DNA of 64,000 nt from NCBI RefSeq assembly GCF_013283195.1, contig NZ_JABEKT010000004.1, positions 206,352 through 270,351 on the forward strand. Reading direction: 5' to 3'. A program made the translations under genes and the position numbers. The notes under the pieces are model-generated. The model made no database searches and was not told where the DNA came from. It was given only the letters and a program-made list of their open reading frames with translations. Positions 55,047 through 64,000 of this stretch are shown piece after piece. This DNA comes from Ensifer adhaerens. GTDB lineage: Bacteria; Pseudomonadota; Alphaproteobacteria; Rhizobiales; Rhizobiaceae. Position 1 is the stretch's first letter. Every line of letters starts with the position of its first letter.

Positions 55047-56068
55047 CCATGAGCGATACAACCAACCGCCCAGCCGGGCTCATTGCAATCGATCTTGAAA
55101 TGGCACGCCAGGCCGCTGACGCGGTCGCATCGTTCCATGCCGCCGAGGCGCTTGCCGGCAGGATCGCCGCATCGCTCAAATCGACCGGCAAGCTGTTGTT
55201 GCTCGGCATGGGCGGCTCGCATGCCGTCGGCCGCGCGCTCGAACCGCTCTACCGTGCGCACGGCATTGATGCGATCGCACTGCCGTTGTCCGAGCAATTG
55301 GGACAGCCGCTGGCGATTGAGGGCAAGACGATCCTCGTCACCTCGCAGTCGGGGGAAAGTGCGGAGGTATTGCGCTGGTTTGCGGAAACGAACGGAGCCA
55401 CGAGCGACACCTTCGGCCTGACCCTTGAAGGCAGCTCGTTCCTGGCCCGCAGCGCGCCCTCCCTGGTCGGCGTCGGCGGCACGGAAAAGGCATTCGCTGC
55501 GACACGCAGTCTGACGATCAGCTTTGCTTTGCACCTTTCAGTCCTGGCCGCCCTCGGCGACGACGCTGCCGCAGCCTTGCAGGCAATCGAAGCGCCGCAA
55601 GCGCCCGACGCGGCAGCGGCGCTCGCAGCCCTTGCCGGCGTCCGCGCCGTCGTGACGTCAGGCCGCCAACTTCAGGGATTGGCCGAAGCAATCGGCCTCG
55701 GCCTGACCGAGTTGTCGCGACTGCCCTGCTTCTCGCTCGAAGGCGGGCAACTGCGGCACGGGCCGATGGAGATGCTCGGCCCGTCAGTCGGCGTCGTCCT
55801 GTTTCGCGCCGCGGATGCAACTGCCGGCCTCGTCAGCGCCATGGCGGTTTCGGCAGCAGAAGCCGGCGCGCCGGTCATCGTCTTCGATGCCTCCGGCGAG
55901 ACACCGATCCCCGGCGTGACCACGCTTTCCTTCGAAAAGGCCGCCGGCATGGCAGCGATCTTTGCGATGCTGCCGGTGGCGCAATCCTTCATGATCGCCT
56001 TTGCGCAGGCACGCGTCACTGACGCCGGAACGCCGGTGCGGTCGACCAAGATTACCCGGAGTGAATGA
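55043..56068 (+). CDS. SIS-domain sugar isomerase/deaminase-like protein
   Basis: The 341-residue protein has two SIS domains, like GlmS C-terminal halves and AgaS: LLLLGMGGSHAVGRALEPLYR, ILVTSQSGESAEVLRWF and LEGGQLRHGPMEML. Such proteins act on phosphorylated sugars or amino sugars. It starts by an ATGA overlap with the permease gene. Confidence 0.9.
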   Translation: MTMSDTTNRPAGLIAIDLEMARQAADAVASFHAAEALAGRIAASLKSTGKLLLLGMGGSHAVGRALEPLYRAHGIDAIALPLSEQLGQPLAIEGKTILVTSQSGESAEVLRWFAETNGATSDTFGLTLEGSSFLARSAPSLVGVGGTEKAFAATRSLTISFALHLSVLAALGDDAAAALQAIEAPQAPDAAAALAALAGVRAVVTSGRQLQGLAEAIGLGLTELSRLPCFSLEGGQLRHGPMEMLGPSVGVVLFRAADATAGLVSAMAVSAAEAGAPVIVFDASGETPIPGVTTLSFEKAAGMAAIFAMLPVAQSFMIAFAQARVTDAGTPVRSTKITRSE

Positions 56069-56071
56069 AGC

Positions 56072-57007
56072 ATGCGTCCTCTTGTCGTCATCGGCAACGT
56101 CAACGTCGATCTCATCCTCGGGCCGGCCGCTCCCTGGCCGAAGGCGGGTACAGAAATCATCGTCGACCATGACGAACTGCGCGTCGGCGGCTGTGCCGGC
56201 AACAGCGCGCTTGCTTGGGATTCGCTCGGCGTCGACTATGCGATTGCCGCAAACATCGGCAACGACCAGTTCGGCACCTGGCTAAAGGACGCCTTTGCCG
56301 AGCGCGCCAGCGGCTGGCCGGTCGAAAACGTCGGTACGACCCTGTCGGTCGGCATCACCCATCCGGACGGCGAACGCACCTTTTTCACCACCCGCGGGCA
56401 CCTGCCGCTCTTCAGTTTCGACGAAGTCCGCGCCATGCTCGATGGCGAGCGCCTGCGTGGCGGCCTTGCGCTGCTTGCCGGTTCGTTCCTGACCGATGCG
56501 CTGACCGCTGCCTATGACGATGTCTTCGACTGGGCCGAGGCGCACGATATCGCCGTCGCGCTCGACACCGGCTGGCCGCTCGACGGCTGGACGGACACAA
56601 ACTGTGCCGCGACGATCGGCTGGCTGAAACGCTGCCGGCTTGCGCTCTTCAACGAGGTCGAGACGACGACGCTGACCGGCATTGCCGATCCAGCGGACGC
56701 CGCCCGCGCACTGAAGACACATATGCCCGAAGACGCGATCGTCGTCGTCAAGCGCGGGCCAAACGGGGCATTGGCGCTTGGCTCGACCGGAGACATCGTC
56801 TCGGTCGCCGCGCCCTCGGTCAAAGTGATCGACACGATCGGCGCAGGCGACGTGTTCAACGCCGGCTTTCTTGCAGCCCTTGCCGCCGGTATGCCGCTCA
56901 AGGACTGCCTTCGCACCGGCGTCACCATAGCTTCCGAGGCGATCTCGACGCTGCCGCGCGCTTATGGAAACCCCTTATCCGCCTTTCTTCAGGAGACGAC
57001 CGCATGA
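56072..57007 (+). CDS. PfkB-family carbohydrate kinase
   Basis: The 311-residue ribokinase-like protein has GGCAGNSALAWDSLGVD near the start and the C-terminal anion hole DTIGAGDVFNAGF with catalytic Asp. It phosphorylates the imported sugar or an intermediate. It ends by an ATGA overlap with the ATPase gene. Confidence 0.93.
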   Translation: MRPLVVIGNVNVDLILGPAAPWPKAGTEIIVDHDELRVGGCAGNSALAWDSLGVDYAIAANIGNDQFGTWLKDAFAERASGWPVENVGTTLSVGITHPDGERTFFTTRGHLPLFSFDEVRAMLDGERLRGGLALLAGSFLTDALTAAYDDVFDWAEAHDIAVALDTGWPLDGWTDTNCAATIGWLKRCRLALFNEVETTTLTGIADPADAARALKTHMPEDAIVVVKRGPNGALALGSTGDIVSVAAPSVKVIDTIGAGDVFNAGFLAALAAGMPLKDCLRTGVTIASEAISTLPRAYGNPLSAFLQETTA

Positions 57008-58128
57008 GCGCGCTTGAGATCCGCAACATTCACAAGCGCTACGGCGAAGTCGAGACGCTGAAAGGCATCGACATTGCGCTGGAAAGCGGCGAATTCCTAG
57101 TGCTGCTCGGCTCGTCGGGCTGCGGCAAGTCGACCCTGCTCAACATCATCGCCGGCCTTGCCGAGCCGACCGGTGGCGACATCCGTATCGGCACCCGCTC
57201 GATCGTCGGGGTACACCCCAAGGATCGCGACATCGCCATGGTGTTCCAATCCTACGCGCTCTACCCGAACATGAGCGTCGCCCGCAACATCGGCTTCGGC
57301 CTCGAAATGCGCAAAGTTCCGGCGGCCGATCGGGAAAAGGCCGTCACTGAGACCGCAAAACTGCTGCAGATCGAAAACCTGCTTCAGCGCAAGCCAAGCC
57401 AGCTCTCCGGCGGTCAACGCCAACGCGTCGCCATCGGTCGGGCGCTGGTGCGCAATCCGCAGGTGTTCCTTTTCGACGAACCGCTGTCTAACCTCGACGC
57501 CAAGCTGCGCATGGAGATGCGCACGGAGCTGAAGCGACTGCACCAGTTGCTGAAGACGACCGTGGTCTATGTCACCCACGACCAGATCGAGGCGATGACA
57601 CTGGCCACCCGCATCGCCGTCATGCGCGACGGCCGCATCGAACAGCTCGGTACGCCGGAAGAGATCTATGACCGCCCGGCCACCCTCTATGTCGCCGGCT
57701 TCGTCGGCTCGCCGCCGATGAACATTTTCGAGGCCGCGGTCTCTGACGGCGGCTTGCGGGTGCAGGGCGGCGACGAGCCGATCGCCCTGCCGGCACGCTT
57801 CCACGGCAGAGTGCATACTGGCCAACGGGTCAAGGTCGGCATCCGCCCGGAGGCTCTGCGGCTGGCAACCGACGAGGCAAATGCACTGCGGCTGACCGCC
57901 CGCGTGGACGTGGTCGAACTGACCGGCCCGGAACTGGTGGCCACGGCGCGCATCGGCGGCGAGCGGATCACCGCTTGCCTGCCGCCGCGCACGCAGCTTG
58001 CAATCGACACCGAGCGGTCCTTTGCCTTCGACGAAGGCGCCTTGCATCTGTTCGACCCGGAAACCGGTCGATCGCTGCTCGCCTGTGACGCCGGGAGCAA
58101 CCTGCGTGAAACAGCGGCCTGTGCATAG
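57004..58128 (+). CDS. Sugar ABC transporter ATP-binding protein (UgpC/MalK type)
   Basis: The 374-residue ATPase has Walker A GSSGCGKSTLL, signature [16 protein letters not shown], Walker B VFLFDEPLSNLD and a C-terminal TOBE-like domain with GIRPEALRL. It completes the CUT1 transporter. Confidence 0.94.
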   Translation: MSALEIRNIHKRYGEVETLKGIDIALESGEFLVLLGSSGCGKSTLLNIIAGLAEPTGGDIRIGTRSIVGVHPKDRDIAMVFQSYALYPNMSVARNIGFGLEMRKVPAADREKAVTETAKLLQIENLLQRKPSQLSGGQRQRVAIGRALVRNPQVFLFDEPLSNLDAKLRMEMRTELKRLHQLLKTTVVYVTHDQIEAMTLATRIAVMRDGRIEQLGTPEEIYDRPATLYVAGFVGSPPMNIFEAAVSDGGLRVQGGDEPIALPARFHGRVHTGQRVKVGIRPEALRLATDEANALRLTARVDVVELTGPELVATARIGGERITACLPPRTQLAIDTERSFAFDEGALHLFDPETGRSLLACDAGSNLRETAACA

Positions 58129-58162
58129 TCCGGGGCCCTGGCGTTACGATGTGAGGACTGCG

Positions 58163-58393
58163 ATGAAGCCACTCAGCCATTTCTTTTCTGTTATCGACTA
58201 CACCGCGTCCAGCGTGGACGACCAACCCGAGATCGCGGCCGAATTCGCCCGCATTTCCGAGACCACGGGCCGGATTGCAGCATTGGAGGCTGCATTTGAA
58301 CGCCTGTCGACGAAAGGCGCGCGTCGAACCTTCCGGGCGATCGGCGAAGTCGGGCCGACATCGGCGGCCTCCCCTGCCAGGACCGGCGCTTAG
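58163..58393 (+). CDS. Small protein of unknown function at the end of the sugar operon
   Basis: The 76-residue protein has a hydrophobic start (KPLSHFFSVIDY) and a helical middle (EIAAEFARISETTGRIAALEAAFERL). GAGG lies 7 bases before the ATG. It follows the ATPase by 34 bases; no family recognised. Confidence 0.5.
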   Translation: MKPLSHFFSVIDYTASSVDDQPEIAAEFARISETTGRIAALEAAFERLSTKGARRTFRAIGEVGPTSAASPARTGA

Positions 58394-58442
58394 CAAAAGG
58401 CGGTGGATGCTCTTCGCCGACACGCCCACCGGTTCATGAAGA

Positions 58443-58568
58443 TCAGCCGGGACGAAATCTCTTAGCGTAAACTATCTCGTGCGTGGCAAGCAGCACGCTC
58501 TCGCCGTCCTCCGCCAGCCCCCTGATCACCTGCATCTCGCCATTTTTTGCCCTCCACTTATATTCCAT
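58443..58568 (-). pseudogene. C-terminal remnant of an ABC transporter ATPase
   Basis: The minus-strand frame encodes 41 residues with VIRGLAEDGESVLLATHEIVYAKRF, very like the region after Walker B with the H-loop (LLxTHExxxA) in polar amino acid ABC ATPases. Walker A, signature and Walker B are missing, so it is a decayed fragment, not a working gene. Nearby A/T-rich sequence gives no other gene. Confidence 0.5.
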
Positions 58569-58689
58569 TATAATAGATTTAAATCCTGAATAATGGATTG
58601 ACGCCTGGAATGCCGACGGTCATAACTTGTCAAGGGCGAATGATGTAGCTTCGTCTTATGTAGCGCCCGACAGAAGGATTTGATGAGCG

Positions 58690-59748
58690 ATGCCCGTGCC
58701 GATCGAAACCCCCGCCGTGCTGGTGGATATCGAGATTGCCAAGCGGAACATCCGCACGTTCCAGGCCTATGCGGATGCGCACGGCATCCGCGTCCGCCCG
58801 CATATCAAGACGCACAAGTTGCCACAGATGGCCGAGCTGCAGCTGGACGCCGGCGCGGTTGGCATCACCTGCCAGAAGGTGACCGAAGCCGAGGCGATGG
58901 TGGACGGCAGTGAGCGGATCACCGACGTGCTTATTACCTACAACATCCTGGGCGAGCCCAAGCTCAATCGCCTCGAAGGCCTCAACAATCGCATTGCGCT
59001 TGCCGTCGTCGCCGACAACGAAACCGTCATCGATGGTCTGTCCTCGCATTTCTCGGCCAAGGACAAGCCGCTCCGGGTGTTTGTCGAATGCAACACCGGC
59101 GCTGACCGGTGCGGGGTGCCATCACCGGCCGAAGCCGCGCGTCTGGCAAAGCGGATCAATGACGCCGCAGGTATAGAATTCGCGGGCTTGATGACCTATC
59201 CGCCGATTGCCGGCGAGGTGAAAGTCCAGGCCTACATGAGCGAGGCCAAGCGCCTGATCGAGGCCGAAGGCATCGCCGTGCCCTCAATCACATCAGGCGG
59301 CACACCCAGCATGATGCATGCCGCCGGCGCGCCGGTCGCGACCGAATACCGGCCCGGCACCTACATCTACAACGACCGCTCCCTCGTTTCGCGCGGGGTC
59401 GCCACCTGGGACGACTGTGCCCTCACCGTGCTCGCAACTGTCGTCTCGGTGCCCTCGGAACACCGCGCGATCATCGATGCCGGCAGCAAGGTGCTGACCG
59501 CCGACCTCCTGGGCCTGACGGGCTATGGCCATGTGCTTGGCCGCGACGACATCCGTATCGACCAGCTTTCTGAAGAACACGGCCGGCTGGTAAGCGACGG
59601 TCCGATCCGGCTCACGGTCGGAGAGCAGTTGCGGATCGTCCCGAACCATGCCTGCGTCGTCACCAACATGGTCGACGCCGTGCATATTGTCGAAGGCGAC
59701 GAGCCCAAGGCCGTCTGGCCGATCGTCGCGCGCGGCCACGTACTCTAA
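58690..59748 (+). CDS. DSD1-type PLP enzyme (D-threonine aldolase/D-serine dehydratase family)
   Basis: The 352-residue protein has an alanine-racemase-like barrel with the PLP site RPHIKTHK at 36-43, FVECNTGADRCGV, ITSGGTPSM, and a C-terminal metal site PNHACVV. These enzymes act on D-3-hydroxy amino acids with Mn or Zn. It is alone between the sugar and sulfate operons; the true substrate is unknown. Confidence 0.9.
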   Translation: MPVPIETPAVLVDIEIAKRNIRTFQAYADAHGIRVRPHIKTHKLPQMAELQLDAGAVGITCQKVTEAEAMVDGSERITDVLITYNILGEPKLNRLEGLNNRIALAVVADNETVIDGLSSHFSAKDKPLRVFVECNTGADRCGVPSPAEAARLAKRINDAAGIEFAGLMTYPPIAGEVKVQAYMSEAKRLIEAEGIAVPSITSGGTPSMMHAAGAPVATEYRPGTYIYNDRSLVSRGVATWDDCALTVLATVVSVPSEHRAIIDAGSKVLTADLLGLTGYGHVLGRDDIRIDQLSEEHGRLVSDGPIRLTVGEQLRIVPNHACVVTNMVDAVHIVEGDEPKAVWPIVARGHVL

Positions 59749-60067
59749 CCGCCTCGCATCAACCGGCGCGCAAAGACCGCCCGAATGACATCGGCAACGC
59801 TCAAGTCGCGACTTCCGGACCATGTTCGAGCCAGTCGCGTCTTCGAAGCCGCAATTTTGATGCACGCCTGAGAAAGCGCCATGCTATCCTCCCGCCGGCT
59901 CTCCAAACAGGGAAGATTGGCGGGCCGGATGGGCGTTGGGCAAACTGTTCCTAAAAAATGCTAAATAACGATAGGACATTTCCCGATGGCCACTTCCAGC
60001 ATCATCAGTTTGCGTTGTTGCAGTCGATTAAATTGATAGTTTTATCTGGTAACCGATGGAGGTCGAG
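59749..60067. other. 319-base region before the sulfate operon
   Basis: No gene is seen. The part from about 59940 to 60055 is A/T-rich and probably holds the sulfate operon promoter. No clear riboswitch or operator is recognised. Confidence 0.5.
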
Positions 60068-61093
60068 ATGGGCTTTGGACGAATTACCGGAATTGTGGGA
60101 CTGGCAATTGTAGTCGGAGGCCTGCAGCTTGGTGCTGCAAGTGTGGCTTTTGCCGACACGACGATCCTGAACGTGTCCTATGACCCGACACGTGAACTTT
60201 ATAAGGACTTCAACGTCGCTTTCGCTGAAAAGTGGAAGGCGGACACCGGTGAAACGGTGACGATCCAGACGTCGCATGGCGGTTCGGGCAAACAGGCTCG
60301 CTCCGTGATCGACGGTCTGCAGGCCGATGTCGTGACCCTCGCACTTGAGGCCGATATCGACGCGATCGCCAAGGAAACCGGAAAGATCCCGGCGGACTGG
60401 AAGACCAAGTTCGAAAACAACAGCGCACCCTATACGTCGACGATCGTCTTCCTGGTGCGCAAGGGCAACCCGAAAGGCATCAAGGACTGGGGCGATCTGG
60501 TCAAGCCTGACATCCAGGTGATCACGCCGAACCCGAAGACCTCGGGCGGCGCCCGCTGGAACTTCCTGGCGGCCTGGGCCTATGCCCGCGCTGCAAATGG
60601 CGGCGACGATGGCAAGGCACAGGAATTCGTCACCGAGCTGTTCAAGCATGTGCCGGTGCTCGACACCGGTGCGCGTGGCTCGACCACGACATTCGTGCAG
60701 CGTGGCCTTGGCGACGTTCTGCTCGCCTGGGAAAACGAAGCCTATCTTTCGCTGGAGGAGCTGGGCCCCGATAATTTCGATATCGTCACGCCGTCGATCT
60801 CGATCAAGGCCGAGCCGCCGGTGGCACTTGTCGACGGTAACGTCGATGCCAAGGGCACGCGCAAGGTCGCCGAGGCCTATCTCGGTTACCTCTACAGCGA
60901 TGCCGGCCAGAAGATCGCAGCCAAGCACTACTACCGTCCGTTCAAGCCGGCTGCTGCCGACCCCAAGGACGTCGCGCGGTTCGGTGATCTCAAGCTCGTG
61001 ACGATCGAGGACTTTGGTGGCTGGAAGGAAGCGCAACCGAAGTACTTCGGCGACGGTGGCGTGTTCGACCAGATCTACAAGCCGGGCCAATAA
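60068..61093 (+). CDS. sbp: Sulfate ABC transporter substrate-binding protein
   Basis: The 341-residue periplasmic protein has a signal peptide (cleavage after AFAD) and the Sbp blocks NVSYDPTRELYKDFN, HGGSGKQARSVIDGLQADVVTLAL and TPNPKTSGGARWNFLAAW. It binds sulfate and possibly thiosulfate. GGAGG precedes ATG 60068. First gene of the operon. Confidence 0.96.
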   Translation: MGFGRITGIVGLAIVVGGLQLGAASVAFADTTILNVSYDPTRELYKDFNVAFAEKWKADTGETVTIQTSHGGSGKQARSVIDGLQADVVTLALEADIDAIAKETGKIPADWKTKFENNSAPYTSTIVFLVRKGNPKGIKDWGDLVKPDIQVITPNPKTSGGARWNFLAAWAYARAANGGDDGKAQEFVTELFKHVPVLDTGARGSTTTFVQRGLGDVLLAWENEAYLSLEELGPDNFDIVTPSISIKAEPPVALVDGNVDAKGTRKVAEAYLGYLYSDAGQKIAAKHYYRPFKPAAADPKDVARFGDLKLVTIEDFGGWKEAQPKYFGDGGVFDQIYKPGQ

Positions 61094-61117
61094 TCGACCC
61101 TGTTGAAGCAATGATGC

Positions 61118-61150
61118 AATCGGCCGGACCATCCGATCCGGCCGATTGTT
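61118..61150 (+). terminator. Hairpin between sbp and cysT
   Basis: AATCGGCCGG (61118-61127) pairs perfectly with CCGGCCGATT (61138-61147), followed by GTTTTG. It may lower transcription into cysTWA relative to sbp. Confidence 0.65.
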
Positions 61151-61178
61151 TTGTCAGGCCCGCATGGGGATTGCGGGT

Positions 61179-61288
61179 ATAATGGGAGCGCCTGGGTTTT
61201 CCTGAGGCGCATGGAAGAGGTGAGCTGGATTTGATAATGGGAGCGCCTGGGTTTTCCTGAGGCGCATGGAAGAGGTGAGCTGGATTTG
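61179..61288 (+). repeat. 55-bp tandem duplication covering the cysT translation start
   Basis: Bases 61179-61233 are repeated as 61234-61288 with no difference I can see. Each copy has a small hairpin (GCGCCT...AGGCGC), a GAGGTGAG-like box and a TTG. The second copy supplies the cysT start; the first gives a 9-codon frame ending in TGA. Confidence 0.85.
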
Positions 61289-62146
61289 AGAGAGCATGGC
61301 CACAAGAGCCGCCGGCGGTTTCGCCAACCGAGTGTGCTTCCCGGGTTCGGTCTGGCGCTCGGCGTCACGCTTTTCTGGCTGGTGCTGATCATTCTCATCC
61401 CGCTGTCGGGATTGATCTGGCGTTCGAGCAGCCTTGGCTGGTCGCAGTTCATGACGCTGGCGCTCGATACCCGGACGTTGAACGCGCTGAAGATCAGCTT
61501 CGGCACGGCCTTTGTCGCAGCCATCGTCAATCTGGTGTTCGGCGTCATCCTCGCCTGGGTGCTGGTGCGCTATCGTTTCCCCGGCAAAAGGGTGATCGAC
61601 GCCATGGTCGACCTGCCGTTCGCGCTGCCGACGGCGGTCGCCGGCATTGCGCTGGCCACACTTTACGCTCCCAATGGCTGGATCGGCTCGCTCTTGGCCC
61701 CGCTCGGCATCAAGATCGCCTTTACCCCGGCCGGCATCGTCGTCGCCTTGATCTTCGTCGGCCTGCCCTTCGTCGTCCGCACCGTGCAGCCGATCATGGA
61801 AGAGATCGACAAGGAAGTGGAGGAGGCAGCCGCCACCCTTGGCGCCAGCCGCTTCCAGACAATCAGCCGGGTGCTGTTGCCGGGCTTGCTGCCGGCAGGC
61901 CTCACCGGCTTTGCGCTCGCCTTTGCCCGCGGCGTCGGCGAATACGGCTCGGTGATCTTCATCGCCGGCAACCTGCCCTATGTCTCCGAGATCGCGCCGC
62001 TCCTGATCGTCATCCGGCTGGAAGAGTTCAACTATCCCGCCGCCACCGCCATTGCCGCGGTGATGCTGATCATCTCCTTTGCCATGCTGCTTATCATCAA
62101 CTCGATCCAGGCCTGGAGCCGGCGGAGATATGTCTATGTCGCCTGA
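61286..62146 (+). CDS. cysT: Sulfate ABC transporter permease CysT
   Basis: The 286-residue permease has CysT blocks ([46 protein letters not shown]). The start is TTG at 61286, in the second duplicated unit, with GAGG upstream; it gives the family N-terminus. It overlaps the next gene. Confidence 0.94.
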   Translation: MREHGHKSRRRFRQPSVLPGFGLALGVTLFWLVLIILIPLSGLIWRSSSLGWSQFMTLALDTRTLNALKISFGTAFVAAIVNLVFGVILAWVLVRYRFPGKRVIDAMVDLPFALPTAVAGIALATLYAPNGWIGSLLAPLGIKIAFTPAGIVVALIFVGLPFVVRTVQPIMEEIDKEVEEAAATLGASRFQTISRVLLPGLLPAGLTGFALAFARGVGEYGSVIFIAGNLPYVSEIAPLLIVIRLEEFNYPAATAIAAVMLIISFAMLLIINSIQAWSRRRYVYVA

Positions 62147-63008
62147 TGCCGCCATCGCCTCCCAGCACGTGCGTGCCGCCACCTCGGAAAGCCGCTTTGC
62201 GCGCCTCAGCCTGATCGTTGCAGCGCTCGCCTTCGTCGGCCTGTTCCTGCTTCTGCCGCTCGCCGCCGTCTTTACCGAGGCGCTGCGCAAGGGGCCGGCC
62301 GAGTTCTTCTCGGCGCTCGGCGATGCCGAGACCTTTTCCGCCATCCGGCTGACGCTGATCGTTGCTGCCATCGCCGTGCCGCTCAATCTCGTCTTCGGGG
62401 TTGCCGCCGCCTGGGCGATCGCCAAGTTCGAGTTCAAGGGCAAGGCCTTTTTGACGACGCTGATCGACCTGCCGTTCTCGGTCTCGCCGGTTATCTCCGG
62501 CCTGGTCTTCGTGCTGCTGTTCGGCTCGCACAGTCTCATCGGCCCCTGGCTGCAGAGCCACGGCATCCAGATCCTGTTTGCAGTGCCGGGGCTGGTGCTG
62601 GCGACCGTCTTCGTCACCTTCCCCTTCGTCGCCCGCGAACTGATCCCCTTGATGCAGGAACAGGGCACCAGCGACGAGGAGGCGGCCCTGTCTCTGGGCG
62701 CATCGGGCTGGCAGACCTTCTGGCATGTGACGCTGCCCAACATCAAATGGGGTCTGCTTTACGGCGTGCTTTTATGCAACGCCCGTGCCATGGGCGAGTT
62801 CGGCGCGGTGTCGGTGGTGTCGGGCCATATTCGCGGCCAGACCAACACCATGCCGTTGCAGGTGGAAATCCTCTATAATGAATATAACTTCGTCGCCGCC
62901 TTTGCGGTTGCGACGTTGCTGGCGCTGCTGGCGCTGGTCACCCTCGTCTTGAAAACGGCGCTCGAGCTTCGCTACAGCGCCGAGATCGCCGCCAGCCGCA
63001 GGCATTGA
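62136..63008 (+). CDS. cysW: Sulfate ABC transporter permease CysW
   Basis: The 290-residue permease has [19 protein letters not shown] and the EAA loop [26 protein letters not shown] 62136 is preferred over 62130 because GGAG is 8 bases upstream. It starts inside the end of cysT. Confidence 0.95.
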   Translation: MSPDAAIASQHVRAATSESRFARLSLIVAALAFVGLFLLLPLAAVFTEALRKGPAEFFSALGDAETFSAIRLTLIVAAIAVPLNLVFGVAAAWAIAKFEFKGKAFLTTLIDLPFSVSPVISGLVFVLLFGSHSLIGPWLQSHGIQILFAVPGLVLATVFVTFPFVARELIPLMQEQGTSDEEAALSLGASGWQTFWHVTLPNIKWGLLYGVLLCNARAMGEFGAVSVVSGHIRGQTNTMPLQVEILYNEYNFVAAFAVATLLALLALVTLVLKTALELRYSAEIAASRRH

Positions 63009-63023
63009 AAGGTCCGGATCGTC

Positions 63024-64000
63024 ATGGAAGTCCGCGTTCAGAACATACGCAAGGAATTCGGCCGCTTTCCGGCGCTCGACAACGTCTCGCTCGACATCCG
63101 CTCGGGCGAGCTGATCGCGCTGCTCGGCCCCTCCGGCTCGGGCAAGACGACGCTGCTCAGGCTGGTGGCCGGTCTTGAAAGCCCGACCGACGGCACGATC
63201 TTCTTCGGCGACGACGATGCCTCGCAAAAGACCGTGCAGCAGCGCAACATCGGCTTCGTCTTCCAGCACTATGCCCTGTTCCGGCATATGACGGTGCTCG
63301 ACAATGTCTCCTTCGGCCTCAAGGTGCGGCCATCCAATCGCCGGCCGCCGGCGGCCGAGATCCGCAGCCGAGCCCTCGACCTGCTCGATCTCGTCCAGCT
63401 CTCCGGCCTTGAGAAGCGCTATCCGGCGCAGCTGTCGGGCGGCCAGCGCCAGCGCGTAGCGCTCGCCCGCGCCATGGCGGTCGAACCCAATGTGCTTCTG
63501 CTCGACGAACCGTTTGGCGCGCTCGATGCGCAGGTCAGAAAAGAACTCCGGCGCTGGCTGCGCGAGATCCACGACCGCACCGGCCACACCACCATCTTCG
63601 TCACCCATGACCAGGAAGAGGCACTGGAACTCGCCGACCGGGTCGTGGTGATGAGCAAGGGCGCGATCGAACAGGTCGGCACCCCCGACGAGATCTACGA
63701 CCATCCGGTCTCGCCGTTCGTCTTCGGCTTCATCGGCCAGTCGAATGCCTTGTCCGTCACGCTTCAAAACGGCGAGATCTGGTTTGAGGACCGGCCGATC
63801 GGCCTCAGAGCCCCGACCGAGCCCGATGGTCCGGCCACGCTCTACTTCCGCCCGCATGACATCGAGCTGATCGATGGCTGCGGCGGCTGTCTGGCCGGGC
63901 TCGTCACCGCCAGCCGCCGTGTTGCCGGCACTCGCCATCTCGAACTCGACCTCGGCCGTAACCACCCGCATGCCGAAATCGAACTGCCGCCAGAACGCAC
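63024..64000 (+). CDS. cysA: Sulfate/thiosulfate ABC transporter ATP-binding protein CysA (partial)
   Basis: The gene starts with ATG 63024, 15 bases after cysW, and is open to the right edge (325 codons). Walker [10 protein letters not shown], signature [14 protein letters not shown] and Walker [13 protein letters not shown] are intact. The CysA C-terminal regulatory domain ([10 protein letters not shown]) is present in part. The end is missing. Confidence 0.95.
   Translation, partial: MEVRVQNIRKEFGRFPALDNVSLDIRSGELIALLGPSGSGKTTLLRLVAGLESPTDGTIFFGDDDASQKTVQQRNIGFVFQHYALFRHMTVLDNVSFGLKVRPSNRRPPAAEIRSRALDLLDLVQLSGLEKRYPAQLSGGQRQRVALARAMAVEPNVLLLDEPFGALDAQVRKELRRWLREIHDRTGHTTIFVTHDQEEALELADRVVVMSKGAIEQVGTPDEIYDHPVSPFVFGFIGQSNALSVTLQNGEIWFEDRPIGLRAPTEPDGPATLYFRPHDIELIDGCGGCLAGLVTASRRVAGTRHLELDLGRNHPHAEIELPPER

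Noticed and set aside
59915..59975. Possible SAM-II-like riboswitch before the sulfate operon (GCTAAA present)
   Set aside because: Only a short A-rich GCTAAA piece matches. The rest of the conserved core and the pseudoknot pairing are not visible.
61154..62746. 530-codon minus-strand open frame
   Set aside because: It is antisense to cysT and cysW. Its length comes from high GC content; a repeated peptide in it only reflects the 55-bp duplication.

Overview
The window reads as GC-rich DNA of a rhizobial alphaproteobacterium, most like Ensifer/Sinorhizobium. The grounds are the protein families, the many ABC transporter operons each paired with its own regulator, the small rhizobial hypothetical proteins, and RIME-like intergenic repeats. 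The crowding of transport and catabolic operons without ribosomal or core housekeeping genes suggests a chromid or megaplasmid region. That placement is inference.

Left part (1-10400): a minus-strand group encodes an SH3-domain secreted protein with three internal repeats and a Gly-rich tail, an MscS-family channel and the start of another secreted protein. Next comes a plus-strand group: an XRE regulator, a SARP-like TPR regulator, a 76-aa peptide, a YcaO cyclodehydratase/thioamidase homologue, a TfuA protein and a small unknown protein. The peptide-YcaO-TfuA trio looks like an uncharacterised RiPP (modified peptide) locus.

10500-22081: a minus-strand operon encodes a peptide-type ABC transporter (two permeases, a fused double ATPase, a binding protein), a HyuA-like hydantoinase/oxoprolinase and two DUF917 proteins. 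A MalT-like LuxR regulator lies upstream. The set suggests uptake and breakdown of a hydantoin- or thiohydantoin-like compound. 22201-29858 holds a LysR/SDR divergent pair, a 2OG-Fe(II) oxygenase with O-acetylhomoserine sulfhydrylase, an MDR oxidoreductase and a winged-helix/TPR protein.

30000-44900: a secreted unknown protein, a periplasmic HAD phosphatase, a formylglycine-generating enzyme (FGE), a six-gene MoxR-DUF58-DUF4381-BatA-BatB-BatD operon, a formylglycine-type arylsulfatase, and a membrane-fused spermidine-synthase-like protein. The most striking regulatory signal is an 18-bp partly palindromic element, consensus AAGTACGTAACAGTTACA. It occurs six times. Five copies sit 70-101 bases upstream of five transcription units (SH3/MscS, secreted protein, FGE/HAD, MoxR-Bat, arylsulfatase) in the same orientation relative to the gene. 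This argues for one regulon joining an envelope-stress-like module to sulfatase maturation.

45100-58400: an ATC hydrolase / N-carbamoyl-L-cysteine amidohydrolase pair, two isochorismatase-like hydrolases, a pirin with a divergent LysR gene, and a complete sugar operon (ROK regulator, ABC binding protein, two permeases, SIS isomerase, PfkB kinase, UgpC-type ATPase). 58400-64000: a remnant of an ABC ATPase gene, a DSD1-type PLP enzyme, and the sulfate transport operon sbp-cysT-cysW-cysA. A 55-bp tandem duplication ends at the cysT start, and cysA runs off the right edge. Organic and inorganic sulfur handling recurs across the window.
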